Positions 1 through 11,004 of a DNA stretch of 64,000 nucleotides are shown piece by piece; position 1 is the stretch's first letter; the number at the start of each line of letters is the position of its first letter. The notes beneath the pieces are model-generated. The model was not told the DNA's origin. It ran no database searches and saw only the letters and a program-made list of their open reading frames with translations. The stretch lies in assembly GCF_040869045.1 (NCBI RefSeq), contig NC_090323.1, forward strand, positions 158,058,426 through 158,122,425, read 5' to 3'. Position numbers and translations under genes: made by a program. This DNA is from Eurosta solidaginis (taxonomy: Eukaryota; Arthropoda; Insecta; Diptera; Tephritidae).

Positions 1-709
1 AGATTGACTAAGATTGAAGAAAAGGTGCATAGTGAAATATTGAACTGTTATTTGTGAAACCCTAGTAATTGTAGCCGCAATACCTTGATTCTCTTTAATT
101 ATTATTTATGCTATAATTTCAGCTTCCAGAATTGGCAGAAGTCATGGCTCAACATTGGAAGAAAACGCACAAAATAGTATGCCGTATCAGCGGAGAAATG
201 GAAAATGATACTCACACCTAGCTCTCTATCGTTATGCCACTAACATCGTTGGATTCAGTTTATGACATTGAGAAAAAGTTGGACTCAGATGATTATCAAG
301 AATCAATGGTATTTTTGAATATTTTTAATTGTATTTCATAACTTAAATTGGTGGTTTTCATTTAGAAATCATATATCTTTATGCTGAAAGATGCATCATC
401 AGACATTATTAGAGTAATGAGAAAACTTTTCTCTGACAACGTTCTTTTCAATTTTAACTGGGACGGAGTACATGGCAAACGATCTTTATCTAAACTGAAA
501 CTCGTGAACAGCTTACTTGTTGGTAGTGTAATTTAAATTGTTTTAAAATGTCATTATTTTCATTGTCCATTCCTATTAATTTAGACGTTTTCAAACTGCA
601 AGGTAGGATCGACTTCGAAGACAGCATGAGACGGTGTTTAACGCTGAGCCACAACCGGCATAAACAAAGGCGGTATCTGAGCAATAAATCCAGCTCTGCA
701 ACAGCATAA
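1..709 (+). CDS. 3' end of a DUF4806-domain gene, partial
   Basis: Only the C-terminal part is present. The best-supported exons are 123-308, 366-522 and 585-709 (stop TAA 707-709), separated by short AT-rich introns 309-365 and 523-584 with GT/AG ends and phases that keep one frame. The joined product contains the DUF4806 pattern: an acidic helix with DIEKKL, a central helix ending RVMRKLFSDN, then NFNWDGVHGKRSL. DUF4806 proteins are common in insects, often in transposon-derived or recently expanded genes; their biochemical role is unknown to me. A possible earlier exon is 1-24, joined in frame by an intron 25-122. An in-frame TAG lies at 219-221. It is either a disabling mutation or removed as a 45-nt GT...AG intron (177-221), short for a fly. 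Whether the gene is functional is therefore open. Confidence 0.6.
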
Positions 710-774
710 GCCTACATACAACAAACGAACAAGACACACTGAAATAATCTTGATTAAAAACTATATAAGAACCT

Positions 775-1190
775 AATAATTCTAAGTTTTTTCCTACGTT
801 CCTATTCTAAGGTTTTTATGCCTAATTAAAATAATATTCAACAATCGCCCAAAGTTTGCAGAGAATTTTAAAGCAATTTAATTGCAACGAATTTGTCAAT
901 AATTTTTAACCAAAAATTTATAAACTAGATGTATAAGAAATAAGTATTTTGAATATACATATTTGTGATGAACTTAACTGAAATAATTCTAAGTTTTTTC
1001 CTACGTTACTAATCTAAGCTTTTTATGCTCTAATTAAAATAATATTCAACAATCGCACAAAATTTGCAAAGATCTTTAAAGCAATCTAATTGCAACGAAT
1101 TTGTCAATAATTTTTAACCAAAATTTATAAAATAGATGTATAACAAAAAATATTTTGAATATAAATGATTGCTGATGAATTTAACTGACA
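775..1190. repeat. Two-copy tandem duplication, 207-bp period
   Basis: The block starting at 775 is repeated from 982 with point differences and small indels. Both copies are AT-rich and non-coding. The first copy begins about 65 bp after the DUF4806 stop codon, so it may lie in the 3' UTR or just beyond. Confidence 0.75.
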
Positions 1191-1635
1191 GTACCAATAC
1201 CATCAACTAAATAGTCCTTATAAATATTGTAATCACATAATTGAAAACAAAAAATTACTATGAGTACCTACGTTTATTATTGCAAAATCACGAAGAAAAA
1301 AAATTGCATGAAGTACATTCAATCTAAAATTATTCCACTGAATGCATATATCGCATTTTAAACTAAAAAATGTGAAAACTTAAAAAAAATTCAGATCGGT
1401 ACTTAAGTGTAAATCGATCCATGAAAGCATCGTGAAATAACTTTTTTTTGGTATTTAACGTTATCGTTTAGCCTGGTTTTGTTACCCATTTTGTTATTTT
1501 CGTGGTATAAATCAACATTCAACACAAAGTTACTCTGATTATGAGTTGCAATACTTTAAGGGTTAGGTTGCGATATGTAAAATTACATATTTTTGTACAC
1601 AGTTCTAAAATGTAAAGGCAAAAAATGTATATTTG
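1191..1635. other. AT-rich stretch with no recognised feature
   Basis: I see no sustained reading frame, RNA gene or clear terminal repeat here. Confidence 0.4.
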
Positions 1636-1639
1636 TGTA

Positions 1640-2268
1640 TTAATTAAATTATTCAAAAGATATTGTTATATTAATGATATAGAGAAGCGCCAACACGAAT
1701 GCAAGTGGTTTCAAACCACTGGTAGGCAATTCACCACTTTAACTGTCAGAAAAATTTTAAATTGTTTATTTTATGTAAAAAAAATTTGAAAGTTGCAATT
1801 GAAGTTCTGAAAGATCAGGAATTTCAATTTAAGTTCAAAAAATTACAATTGAAGTTCACAATTTTCAATAGAAGTTCAGTAAATTATAATTGAAGCTCAG
1901 GAATTTCAACTGCAGTTCAGCAAATTACAACTGAAGTTCAGAAAATTACAATTTAAGTTCAAATATAATTTTCTGAACTACAAACAGAAATTCTGAACTT
2001 CCATTTTAATTTTCTGAACTACAAATAGAAATTTTGAGCTTGAATTTAAATTTTCTGAACTTGAATTGAAATTTTTGAACTTAAATTGTAACTTTCGAAC
2101 CTCAATTGCAGCTTTCTGAACTAAAATAAAAAAGGTATAGCATTAAAATTGGCGAATTACAAGTCAACTTACTCAAATTGTGAATTGCCTACTCGCGATT
2201 TGATGGTTTACTGCAACCAATAGTTTTATTAGTTCTTCTCTTTTGTTTTCTATATCATTAATTAATTT
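1640..2268. mobile_element. Foldback-like element of about 0.6 kb
   Basis: The outer ends are imperfect inverted repeats (a block around ATTAATGATATAG near 1671 faces its complement near 2250). GTAGGCAATTCAC at about 1722 faces its complement near 2192. Between them, roughly 1800-1965 holds degenerate direct repeats of GAAGTTCAGAAAATTACAAT, and 1966-2120 holds the same motif in the opposite orientation. Long inverted repeats made of short tandem units are the structure of foldback (FB-like) elements. There is no coding capacity and no target duplication could be fixed with confidence. Confidence 0.55.
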
Positions 2269-2825
2269 ATTTAAGTTTCCCTTAACTTTGTTTGCATACA
2301 ATCGCATACAATAAAATTTGTATTTATGGGTCACCAACAAGACTGAAAAACTATTCCTTAAGACTTATAGTTAATAATTTACAACTATTATAAATAATGT
2401 AATATATTGTAAAAATGTTTAATAAAAGAAATGTTAATAGATTTGAATTAAAGAAATATTTTATTTATATAGCAGTATAATCCAAGTAAAAAAACGGTCA
2501 TAACACTAGTAAAAAGACGGTCATATTAACGTAAAAATACTCGTAAAGTTACAGGTATATAACTCAAAAAATGATTGCCAGAACGTGAATGTAAGAACAG
2601 TACAGGACTATAGTTTGTTTACTTTTCGATAACCTAAAACCGTATATGTGTGAGCAGTATGGACAATCACATAAATAGGTACGACGGAATGGACTGGTCA
2701 CAAATGTTACTGCTGCCCTGTACAAATGCTACTTAGCGATTTACGTGTTCCATCGACACAGCTGTTAGTCATTTTCCTAGTCAATTTACGGGCACATTTT
2801 TGCTGGGTAGTTAAGCAAGCATTTT
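2269..2825. other. AT-rich stretch with no recognised feature
   Basis: A short repeated motif (AAAAACGGTCATA near 2490 and AAAAAGACGGTCATA near 2510) is the only structure noticed. No gene is visible. Confidence 0.4.
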
Positions 2826-2990
2826 AAAAGGGTTGGATTTTATATAAGGTGCCGCGATTTTCAAACTTTTGTTGATTTGTAGGGGTAAAAGGGGTCCTAA
2901 AAATCACAAAATTATCATCCGCAACTCTAGGAAATTCTTAGTTTATGAAATATAAGCGTTTAAAAATGTAAATTTCACCGAACAAACTTA
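2826..2990 (+). repeat. Dispersed repeat R1, copy 1 (partial)
   Basis: The block beginning GGGTTGGATTTTATATAAGG recurs at 6745-7105 in the same orientation and at 11005-11780 in reverse. This copy holds only the first ~160 bp. No terminal repeats are evident, so the element class is unknown. Confidence 0.7.
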
Positions 2991-3186
2991 ATGCGTTCTG
3001 ATCGATTTCTCTAAAATACCGCACTTGGAATAAGTTCAAATCATTAAACTGAGTTATTTTAGCCACTACCGATGGTAACAACTAAGCCACAACGCGTTTT
3101 AATTAGTGTTGGGAACTATCGAATGAAAACTATCGAGTTATTCGATAGTTCACTAATTTTCATTCATTCGATAGTCATTTGAAATT

Positions 3187-3460
3187 CGTTCATTACTATT
3201 TTTTCGAATTACTAGTTTTAGGTATGAATGATTCGTTCACTACTATTTTTTCGAGTTACTAGTTTTAGGTATGAATGATTCGTTCATTACTATTTTTTCG
3301 AATTACTAGTTTTAGGTATGAATGATTCGTTCACTACTATTTTTTCGAGTTACTAGTTTTATGTATGAACGATTCGTTCATTACTATTTTATCGAACTAC
3401 TAGTTTTTGGTGTGAATGATTCGCTCATTACTATTTCTTCGAATCGTTCGTTCTATTTAA
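3187..3460. repeat. Subterminal 47-bp tandem repeats of the hAT element
   Basis: Six near-identical units start at 3187, 3234, 3281, 3328, 3375 and 3422. Each contains CGTTCATTACTATTTTTTCG and an ACTAGTTTTAGGTATGAATG-like part. Repeats just inside the ends of hAT elements commonly bind the transposase; that role is inferred here. They also lie immediately upstream of the transposase ATG and could act in its promoter. Confidence 0.8.
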
Positions 3461-3611
3461 ATTTTTGCGGTGCATATATCAGTGTTAAAAAGATATTAAA
3501 ATAAATTTAGCATACGTCAACCTAATCGACAAACGTTTTAAGCGTGGTAATTATTAAATATTTTTAACTGAGGAAGTGATTTTAACGATTTAATTTGTGT
3601 AGATATTTATA

Positions 3612-5549
3612 ATGCGGCCTGGATTGAAGAGATCTTCCGTTTGGGAGTTTTTTACCAAAAATGGCAATGAAGTTAAATGCCATATATGCAAAAGAATTTT
3701 TAAATTTTCTGGCAACACATCAAATTTAAATGACCATCTACGCCGTAAGCATCCGTCTTCCTCAGAACATAGGAATCCAACTTCAGGAGAAATAGCGCCA
3801 GTAATTTCAGAAGAGGAACGTAGTTCCACTTCTCTTTCGTCAACTACTGCAGGGAGTGCAGCGCGCAGTTCGTTAACAGTACCTACCGAAGACATTTCCA
3901 ATAGTGGATGTTTGAGAAGGACTGTTCAAACAAAATTATTTGTTACCAGCACACGTTCTGAGCTCTCAGAGCAAGAAAAAAATAATATTGATGAATCTCT
4001 TTTAAAGATGATTACAAAAGACTTGCAGCCGCTTTCCATCGTTGACAATGTAGGATTTGTAGAATATACAAAAAAGCTTCAGCCATTATATTCCTTGCCA
4101 AACAGAAAAGTTTTATCAAATACAATGCTACCTTTTAAATACAATGAAGTAAGAAAGAAACTGCATGACTTGCTCAACATTGTAACACATATTTCAGTTA
4201 CAACTGATATGTGGACTTCTGATAGTCAAAAATCTTTTTTGTCAGTTACTAGTCATTTCGTTCGGGATAACAAAATGATTTCTGCAGTTTTATCAACAAA
4301 GGAAATTTTAGGAAATCATACCTCCCAAAATATAGCTACAGAATTGAAGTTAATATTTGATGAGTGGTCCGTTTTTGACAAAATAGTTACTGTAGTAAGT
4401 GATAACGGAGCCAATATTAAAAAGGCTATAATTGAAATGCTACAGAAGTACCACCACCCATGTGTAGCGCATACATTAAATTTATGTGTAATTGATGCCA
4501 TCAAAGCTGTTCCACAAGTTACTGTGCTCATAAACAAGTATCGTGCCATAGTCACTTACTTTAACCATAGTTCTCAAGCGACGGAAAAATTAAAAAATAT
4601 GCAAAAGCAAATGGGCGTTACTGAACTGAGGTTAAAACAACGGTGGAATTCCACCCTTATAATGATGGAGCGCATATGCTTGGTAAAAGAACCACTCTCT
4701 GCCATAATAACTTCTTTACCAAATGCTCCTGATTTCCTCAATTCATCAGAATGGGAAACATTGTTGCTTTTCAAGCCCGTACAGGCCATGACAATCGAAT
4801 TGTCAGGAGAAAATTATCCCACGATGTCACTGGTAGTGCCCCTAATCAGAGGTCTTCAATACGCAGTACGAAATCGCAAAATGAAAACTGTAGAGGGAGA
4901 AAGTTTGAAGAGCAGATTGTTAGAGGTGGTTTGGAGACGATTAGGGCAGTTGGAGTCTGACAAAATGTGCGCCAAATCAACATTCCTAGATCCCAGGTTT
5001 AAAAAAATTGCGTTCGGTAATGAAATTAATGCAAATAATACAACAAAATGGCTAGTGGAAGAAATAACTTCCCTAATACGCCAACAAAACACAAGTGCTT
5101 CTACCAACACCCCAAGAGAAGTATCGGTCGATAAAAGCGAAGTATCTCTCTGGGACCTTCTCTATGAAAAAGTTGCTGAAGCAAAAACAATTTGTCAAAA
5201 CGCGCCCAATGTGAATGCAAATATTCAGTTGGAGCAATATCTAAGGCAAAATTTTGTTGATCGCTCAAATAATCCCCTAGACTATTGGAATCGTAGCCAG
5301 TCAACATTTCCGGAACTATATATGCTTTCGAAAAAATATTTATGTATACCCGCAACATCGGTTCCGTCAGAACGAGTTTTCTCGAAAGCAGGGCAAATAA
5401 TTAACAACAGGAGAAACCGACTTAAAGGAGATAAACTAGATATGATAATATTTTTGAACAGCAATTTAAACATTGAAGGTATTTTTCATGTCAACTCGAT
5501 GTACATACTTGTATTATTTACTTTACAATCAATTTTTTTAGGGGTTTAA
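3612..5549 (+). CDS. hAT transposase (BED finger, RNase H-like core, hAT C-terminal domain)
   Basis: Cut-and-paste transposase of the surrounding element. A BED-type zinc finger for DNA binding is visible at residues ~10-47 (Cys23, Cys26, His42, His47). The RNase H-like core follows, with candidate catalytic acids Asp199 in the TTDMW motif and Asp264 in VVSDNGAN. The hAT C-terminal dimerisation region lies at about 550-625 with LDYW and PSERVFS; Glu587 in SERVFS is the likely third acid. The length (645 residues) is normal for the family and there is no internal stop. The last ~22 codons may be intronic: a GT at 5479-5480 and an AG at 5540-5541 would splice to a stop two codons later and remove a non-conserved hydrophobic tail. 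The start at 3612 is the first ATG before the BED finger. Confidence 0.9.
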   Translation: MRPGLKRSSVWEFFTKNGNEVKCHICKRIFKFSGNTSNLNDHLRRKHPSSSEHRNPTSGEIAPVISEEERSSTSLSSTTAGSAARSSLTVPTEDISNSGCLRRTVQTKLFVTSTRSELSEQEKNNIDESLLKMITKDLQPLSIVDNVGFVEYTKKLQPLYSLPNRKVLSNTMLPFKYNEVRKKLHDLLNIVTHISVTTDMWTSDSQKSFLSVTSHFVRDNKMISAVLSTKEILGNHTSQNIATELKLIFDEWSVFDKIVTVVSDNGANIKKAIIEMLQKYHHPCVAHTLNLCVIDAIKAVPQVTVLINKYRAIVTYFNHSSQATEKLKNMQKQMGVTELRLKQRWNSTLIMMERICLVKEPLSAIITSLPNAPDFLNSSEWETLLLFKPVQAMTIELSGENYPTMSLVVPLIRGLQYAVRNRKMKTVEGESLKSRLLEVVWRRLGQLESDKMCAKSTFLDPRFKKIAFGNEINANNTTKWLVEEITSLIRQQNTSASTNTPREVSVDKSEVSLWDLLYEKVAEAKTICQNAPNVNANIQLEQYLRQNFVDRSNNPLDYWNRSQSTFPELYMLSKKYLCIPATSVPSERVFSKAGQIINNRRNRLKGDKLDMIIFLNSNLNIEGIFHVNSMYILVLFTLQSIFLGV

Positions 5550-6040
5550 TAACACAATCAGTTGCCATCTCTGCGGCGGAATTTAATATAGACCCTCATG
5601 CACTATCCGATTTTGGCTAGAACAACTATAGCGACTTTTAGTATTTAAGTGCTTGAAATATTTGTTTTATGTTTCTTTTATAAGTGAAATTTAATGTGCA
5701 ATTTTTATATTAATTAAATGTGACCTGAATTTTGAAAAAAAAAAAACAGTAGCTTATGTATAAGTTAAGGCAATCAATAATGCCTCTGAAACATATTTGA
5801 ATAATACAGATAAAAATCCATTTTAAGTAACCTTCTTTCCTGTTGTTGTTGTTGTTGTAGAGGCATAAAATCTCCCCACAGGTTTGGGGGAGATCAAAAA
5901 ACTCTGTGGGTTGCGGACCAAGGTCATTTGCATATCATTCATGCGCTTTGCATAACATGTAACAAAGGCATTTAAATATTTTCATTATTTACTTCAAACA
6001 CAATTTACACCATTTTAGTCATATTTAACGTTTTTGTTAC

Positions 6041-6178
6041 GTTCCAATGTAGCGTGATCCAAATACGGATAGAAATTTAACATACAAATGCAACAACAAA
6101 TTGATCCATATGGTTCACATTGTTGTCGCATTGGCATGTTAAATCTCTAGCCGTATCTGGATCACGTTTCATTGGAAC
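6041..6178. mobile_element. Short palindromic MITE inside the hAT element
   Basis: The ends are inverted repeats: GTTCCAATGTAGCGTGATCC on the left and its near complement on the right, each continuing into a TACGG-containing arm. A related copy is at 30126-30236. It is non-coding and must be as old as or younger than its host element. Confidence 0.7.
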
Positions 6179-6453
6179 ACGACGTTTTTTGTCTTATATA
6201 GGTTTGTTCTTTAGCTACCCCGAGGGGTAACTAAAACAGCTTCTGGCAAGCTAAAGAACAAATCAAATGAATGAATGAAAAAATTCGTTCGATAGTTAAA
6301 ATCATTCAGTAACTAACTATCGATAGTTGAATTCATTCGATAGTTCCCAACACTAGTTTTAATTTAATAATTAACGAAACTTAAAACTGAAAAAATACAC
6401 CAGCGTCGACGAGTTCGTTTGTTTATTTTATAATCGAATTGTCATCTGCAACC

Positions 6454-6647
6454 CATGGCGCAACGATACAAGGTGGCAGCATGGAACAGCTGATTATAAA
6501 CTTTTTTTATTTGACTTGATACATCAACTTCCCGCGCTGTACGATTTTGACATTTGTCAATCGAATTTACAAAAACAAAGTACATGGAATTTTTATTTAT
6601 GTTTGTAGGTATGTCACCATGCTGCCACCTTGTATCATTCCGCTATG
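6454..6647. mobile_element. 194-bp hAT-type MITE with perfect 8-bp target duplication
   Basis: About 30 bp at each end form an inverted repeat (CATGGCGCAACGATACAAGG at the left). Both sides carry CTGCAACC (6446-6453 and 6648-6655). The TIRs and interior match the two outer portions of the 57375-59291 element in reverse orientation. It has no coding sequence. Confidence 0.85.
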
Positions 6648-6744
6648 CTGCAACCGAAATAATATGGCAGAGCGAGTGTATTTTGAACGAGTAGACTGTT
6701 CGTTTATGTGTTGAGGGGCTGCCAGACCTGAAGGTAAGAATATT

Positions 6745-7105
6745 ATGGAAAGGATTGGATTTTATATAAGGTGCCACGATTTTCAAACTTTTGTTGATTT
6801 GTAGGGGTAGAGGGGGTCCTAAAAATCACAAAATTACCATCCGCAGCTCTAGGAAACTCTTAGTTTATGAAATATAAGCTTTTTAATTTCCAAATTTAGT
6901 AAAATTTCAACTTAAGTCCTGCACTTAAAATTCGGGTCGCACATGTCGATAGCGATATCAAAAGACGCGTATTTGCGTCAAGATTCAGAATCCGAAACCA
7001 GAAACTACATTTTTTATCTCGGTTAAAAGTTATTCGCGGAAAACCCGTCGTACTATTGTCGCTTTTTTCGTTGTTGCAATTAAACAAACGAAAACAAATG
7101 AAGGT
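6745..7105 (+). repeat. Dispersed repeat R1, copy 2
   Basis: It matches 2826-2990 over its first part, and 11005-11780 in reverse over its whole length once the 423-bp MITE in the latter is removed. The position around 7034-7042 serves as an empty site for that MITE insertion. The minus-strand frame across 6896-7192 is not conserved between copies, so R1 is treated as non-coding. Confidence 0.75.
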
Positions 7106-7273
7106 GGTGAATAGTGTTGCCAGCTCCGCAACAATATCTTTTAACTTGTAGAAGATTATAAGGTCGTGACACGTCGACAAAAATGCAAACAAACATACAC
7201 TATCGATGTATTTTGTTTTGTAATTCTCTGAATAATTTGAAATTAATGTATTTGGCAGCGATTTAGTTTAGCA

Positions 7274-7291
7274 CCCCCCCCCCCCCCCCCC
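7274..7291. repeat. Run of 18 cytosines
   Basis: A homopolymer C tract (G tract on the minus strand) in otherwise AT-rich DNA. Its length is likely variable and is a probable assembly-error site. Confidence 0.85.
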
Positions 7292-7720
7292 GAGTATCAA
7301 ATGAAAGAGGGAGTTCTCCCGATCACAAATATATATAACTTAAAGTGCGCAGACTTATAGTTTACGAGTTATTTGATGTTAAAGTTTGCAAATTTAGCAA
7401 ATTTCTATAGCACTCTCACTTACAATTTACACATCTTTCAAAACCTTTATGCTCATAAATATCTATATAAATTGGCAACGATACACCTAAATTTCATTTT
7501 TAGTATATTTCACATATAATTCTTGCATTGTTTTTACTTAATTTAAATGTTTTTATTAAATAAATCGCGCTTTTGTAGCAACATTCACATTTATGTATGT
7601 ATATATTTTATCGATGACATTACAAAGCTGTGCTGCCACATCAACAAAGAAAAAACAAATATAAATATTAACGTGCCACCTTTCAGTTAATAAAGAAAAA
7701 GGAAAATATATATTTTTACT

Positions 7721-8175
7721 ACTATGCGGAAGGACATCACCGTAGCGATAGCCACGGTTATACCACACACCCGGACTTGCCATGGCGTAGCCCAGGGTTA
7801 TTTTAAATAAGCGCGGCCGAAGGCCGCCTACGCGGAAAGGTGTTCTACGCAGAATTACTGTGCATGGCACAGCCGGTGTTGGATCGGCTAACATAACAAT
7901 AAACATAAGAGTTATAAGGTAATATGCGGAAGGACATCACCGTGGCGGTAGCCACGGTTATACCACACACCCGGACTTGGCATGGTGTAGCCCAGGGTTA
8001 TTTTAAATAAGCGCGGCCGAAGGCCGCCTACGCGGAAAGGTGTTCTACGCAGAATTACTGTGCATGGCGCAGCCGGTGTTGGATCGGCTAACATAACAAT
8101 AAACATAAGAGTTATAAGGTAATATGCGGAAGGACATCACCGTGGCGGTAGCCACGGTTATACCACACACCCGGG
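7721..8175. repeat. 200-bp tandem repeat, 2.3 units
   Basis: Units start at 7721, 7921 and 8121; the third breaks off after CCACACACCCGG. Each contains ATGCGGAAGGACATCACCGT and a GC-rich segment GCGCGGCCGAAGGCCGCCTA that can form a hairpin. A related single segment appears near 21350-21550. The repeated minus-strand frame across it follows the tandem period and is not treated as a gene. Confidence 0.8.
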
Positions 8176-8235
8176 CACCACATATACTATTCTACACAAA
8201 GCTTAACATATGTGAAGCGAGTCTAAAAGTTGAGA

Positions 8236-10450
8236 TATTTTTAGAATATGGCGCTTTTGAAGCTTTAAAGCTTTCCATCTAAATTTGCCATTAGATGCGT
8301 CAATGGTCAAGGGTCCTCGGAAACCCCTTTCTCTTCTAAAGTGAAACTTTGTGAGATTTTCCCACTTCATGTCCTAAAAATAGAAAACTTGGATTAGAAC
8401 ATCGCGCGATTTTAACCGATTTAATTGATTAAGCCTCCTATCGCCTGAATAAAACCTTGAATCAACTTCTGGATTAATCTACACGTGAATACCTACAATA
8501 TGCAAAAACAAAATCGATTCCATCTTGCTTGGTTCAAGAGATATGCACACTAATCGGTTTCTAATCAGCACTGATCGACTAACCCATCAGTGTGCGGTAG
8601 AAATTGAGCCGTTATAGATAGAACATTGGATCAAATTGTGAATGGTGCTAAAAGGGGATGGCTATCTAACGCAAAAATATAATTTAGAAAATCTTGCGCA
8701 GTTCAAGAGATATGGCGCCAAATCGGGTTTCGGGGTCATATGTGTACAGATAAACTCCACGTTTTCATTGAAGGGTTAATTATGGAACTCTCAATCAAAT
8801 TGTCATTTAATCTACAAATGGATACCCACATATTGCCCAAAAAAAAATTTCCTATCCTGCTTGGTTCAAGAGATATGCACACTAATCGGTTTCTAATCAG
8901 CACTGATCGACTAACCCATCAGTGTGCGGTAGAAATTGAACCGGTATAGATAGAACATTGGATCAAATTGTGAATGGTGCTAAACGGGGATGGCTATCTA
9001 ATGCAAAAATAAAATTTAGAAAATCTTGCGTAGTTCAAGAGATATGGCTCCAAATCGGGTTTCGGGGTCATATGTGTACCGATAAACTCCATTTTTTCAT
9101 TGAAGGGTTAATTATGGAACTCTCAATCAAATTGTCGTTTAATCTACAAATGGATACCCACATATTGCCCAAAAAAAAAATGTCCTATCCTGCTTGGTTC
9201 AAGAGATATGCACACTAATCGGTTTCTAATCAGCACTGATCGACTAACCCATCAGTGTGCGGTAGAAATTGAGCCGTTATAGATAGAATATTGGATCAAA
9301 TTGTGAATAGTGCTAAAGGGGGATGGCTATCTAATGCAAAAATATAATTTAGAAAATCTTGCGCAGTTCAAGATAAATGGCTCCAAATCTGGTTTCGGGG
9401 TCATATGTGTACAGATAAACTCCACTTTTTCATTGAAGGGTTAATTATGGAACTCTCAATTGAATTGTCGTTTAATCTACAAATGGATACCCACATATTG
9501 CCCAAAAAAATGTCCTATCCTGCTTGGTTCAAGAGATATGCACACTAATCGGTTTCTAATCAGCACTGATCGACTAACCCATCAGTCTGCGGTAGAAATT
9601 GAGCCGTTATAGATAGAACATTGGATCAAATTGTGAATGGTGCTAAACGGGGATGGCTATCTAATGCAAAAATAAAATTTAGAAAATCTTGCGTAGTTCA
9701 AGAGATATGGCTCCAAATCGGGTTTCGGGGTCATATGTGTACAGATAAACTCCATTTTTTCATTGAAGGGTGAATTATGGAACTCTCAATCGAATTGTCG
9801 TTTAATCTACAAATGGATACCCACATATTGCCCAAAAAAAAATGTCCTATCCTGCTTGGTTCAAGAGATATGCACACTAATCGGTTTCTAATCTGCACTG
9901 ATCGACTAACCCATCAGTGTGCGGTAGAAATTGAGCCGTTATAGATAGAACATTGGATAAAATTGTGAATGGTGCTAAACGGGGATGGCTATCTAATGCA
10001 AAAATATAATTTAGAAAATCTTGCGCAGTTCAAGAGATATGGCGCCAAATCGGGTTTCGGGGTCATATGTGTACAGATAAACTCCATTTTTTCATTGAAG
10101 GGTTAATTATGGAACTCTCAATCAAATTGTCATTTAACCTACAAATGGATACCTACATATTGCCCAAAAAAAAATTTCCTATCCTGCTTGGTTCAAGAAA
10201 TATGCACAGTAATCGGTTTTTAATCAGCACTGATCGAGTAACCCATCAGTGTGAGGTAAAAATTGAACCGTTATAGATAGAACATTGGATCAAATTGTGA
10301 ATGGTGCTAAACGGGGATGGCGTGGAACTTTAAAGCTTTCCATTTAAACTTGGCTATAGATGCGTCAATTTACAAGGCTCCGAGGAAACCCTTTTCTTTC
10401 CTAAAGTTTAAATTTGTGAGATTTCCTACTTCATGTACGAAACATAGAAA
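8236..10450. repeat. 332-bp satellite array with direct-repeat flanks
   Basis: The landmark TAATCGGTTTCTAATCAGCA recurs, some copies with single changes, at 8551, 8883, 9216, 9546, 9878 and 10210, giving a period of 330-333 bp and about five units. Sequences flanking the array are related to each other: 8250-8380 and 10320-10440 share CTTTAAAGCTTTCCAT...GATGCGTCAAT. The array therefore appears to be an expansion of a segment inside a larger repeat. The short frames seen in each unit repeat with the period and have no independent support as genes. Confidence 0.85.
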
Positions 10451-11004
10451 AATTTCCGCCTGCGGCGCTTTTCTTTTATAAAATTCAAATTTGTGAGGTT
10501 TTCCTATTTCATGTCCAAAAAATGCGACGCTTTTCTTTAATAAGCTTTAAATTCCAGATGTTTTCGATTTCATGTAAAAAAGCTAACAAAATCAATATGG
10601 TAAACAGAATGAAATGAATAAGCATTAGGTCTGAGACTTATGGCAGGATTTTGTAGCCTTTGACAGACATAGAGGAAGATTTGCAAATATGCTTTGGTTA
10701 TTTCAAAGCGAAGTAAGTAAAGTTGTATTGTTTATTTTATGGCGGTGTCAAAGCGAAGCAGCGCAGAAAAAGCACTTATGTCAGTCTGTGTTAAGATTAC
10801 AACAGAACGGCTTGCAGTTTTATTCGCTTTGATTCGCAAAATTGTTCTATAACAGATTAACTTTTCGTTACGTGTTGAAGTCGAAGCATTGCCAAAGTTG
10901 AAGTCGTACGCGAAGCCAATGGCAAAAATAGTTATACCGTACACATCTGGCACTATCAAATACTCGTTGATAGTTTAACGAATACGCATGTATGCTATGC
11001 ATTC

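Larger units (their letters stand above)
3104..6355 (+). mobile_element. hAT-superfamily DNA transposon, apparently complete
   Basis: The element begins TAGTGTTGGGAACTATCGAA and ends with the matching inverted sequence (TTCGATAGTTCCCAACACTA). It is flanked on both sides by the same 8 bp, GTTTTAAT (3096-3103 and 6356-6363), the target-duplication length of hAT elements. It carries one long transposase gene (3612-5549). Subterminal 47-bp repeats lie inside the left end, and a small palindromic MITE (6041-6178) sits near the right end. Perfect duplications and an uninterrupted frame point to a recent insertion. Whether it can still move cannot be judged from sequence alone. Confidence 0.92.

Noticed and set aside
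7556..8106. Two similar minus-strand frames sharing FRVGGLRPRLFKITLG
   Set aside because: They sit in successive 200-bp tandem units, so the shared peptide follows from the DNA repeat.
7700..10450. Regularly spaced repeats considered as a CRISPR array
   Set aside because: Periods of 200 and 332 bp with whole-unit similarity are satellite-like; there are no short repeats with unique spacers, and the DNA is eukaryotic.
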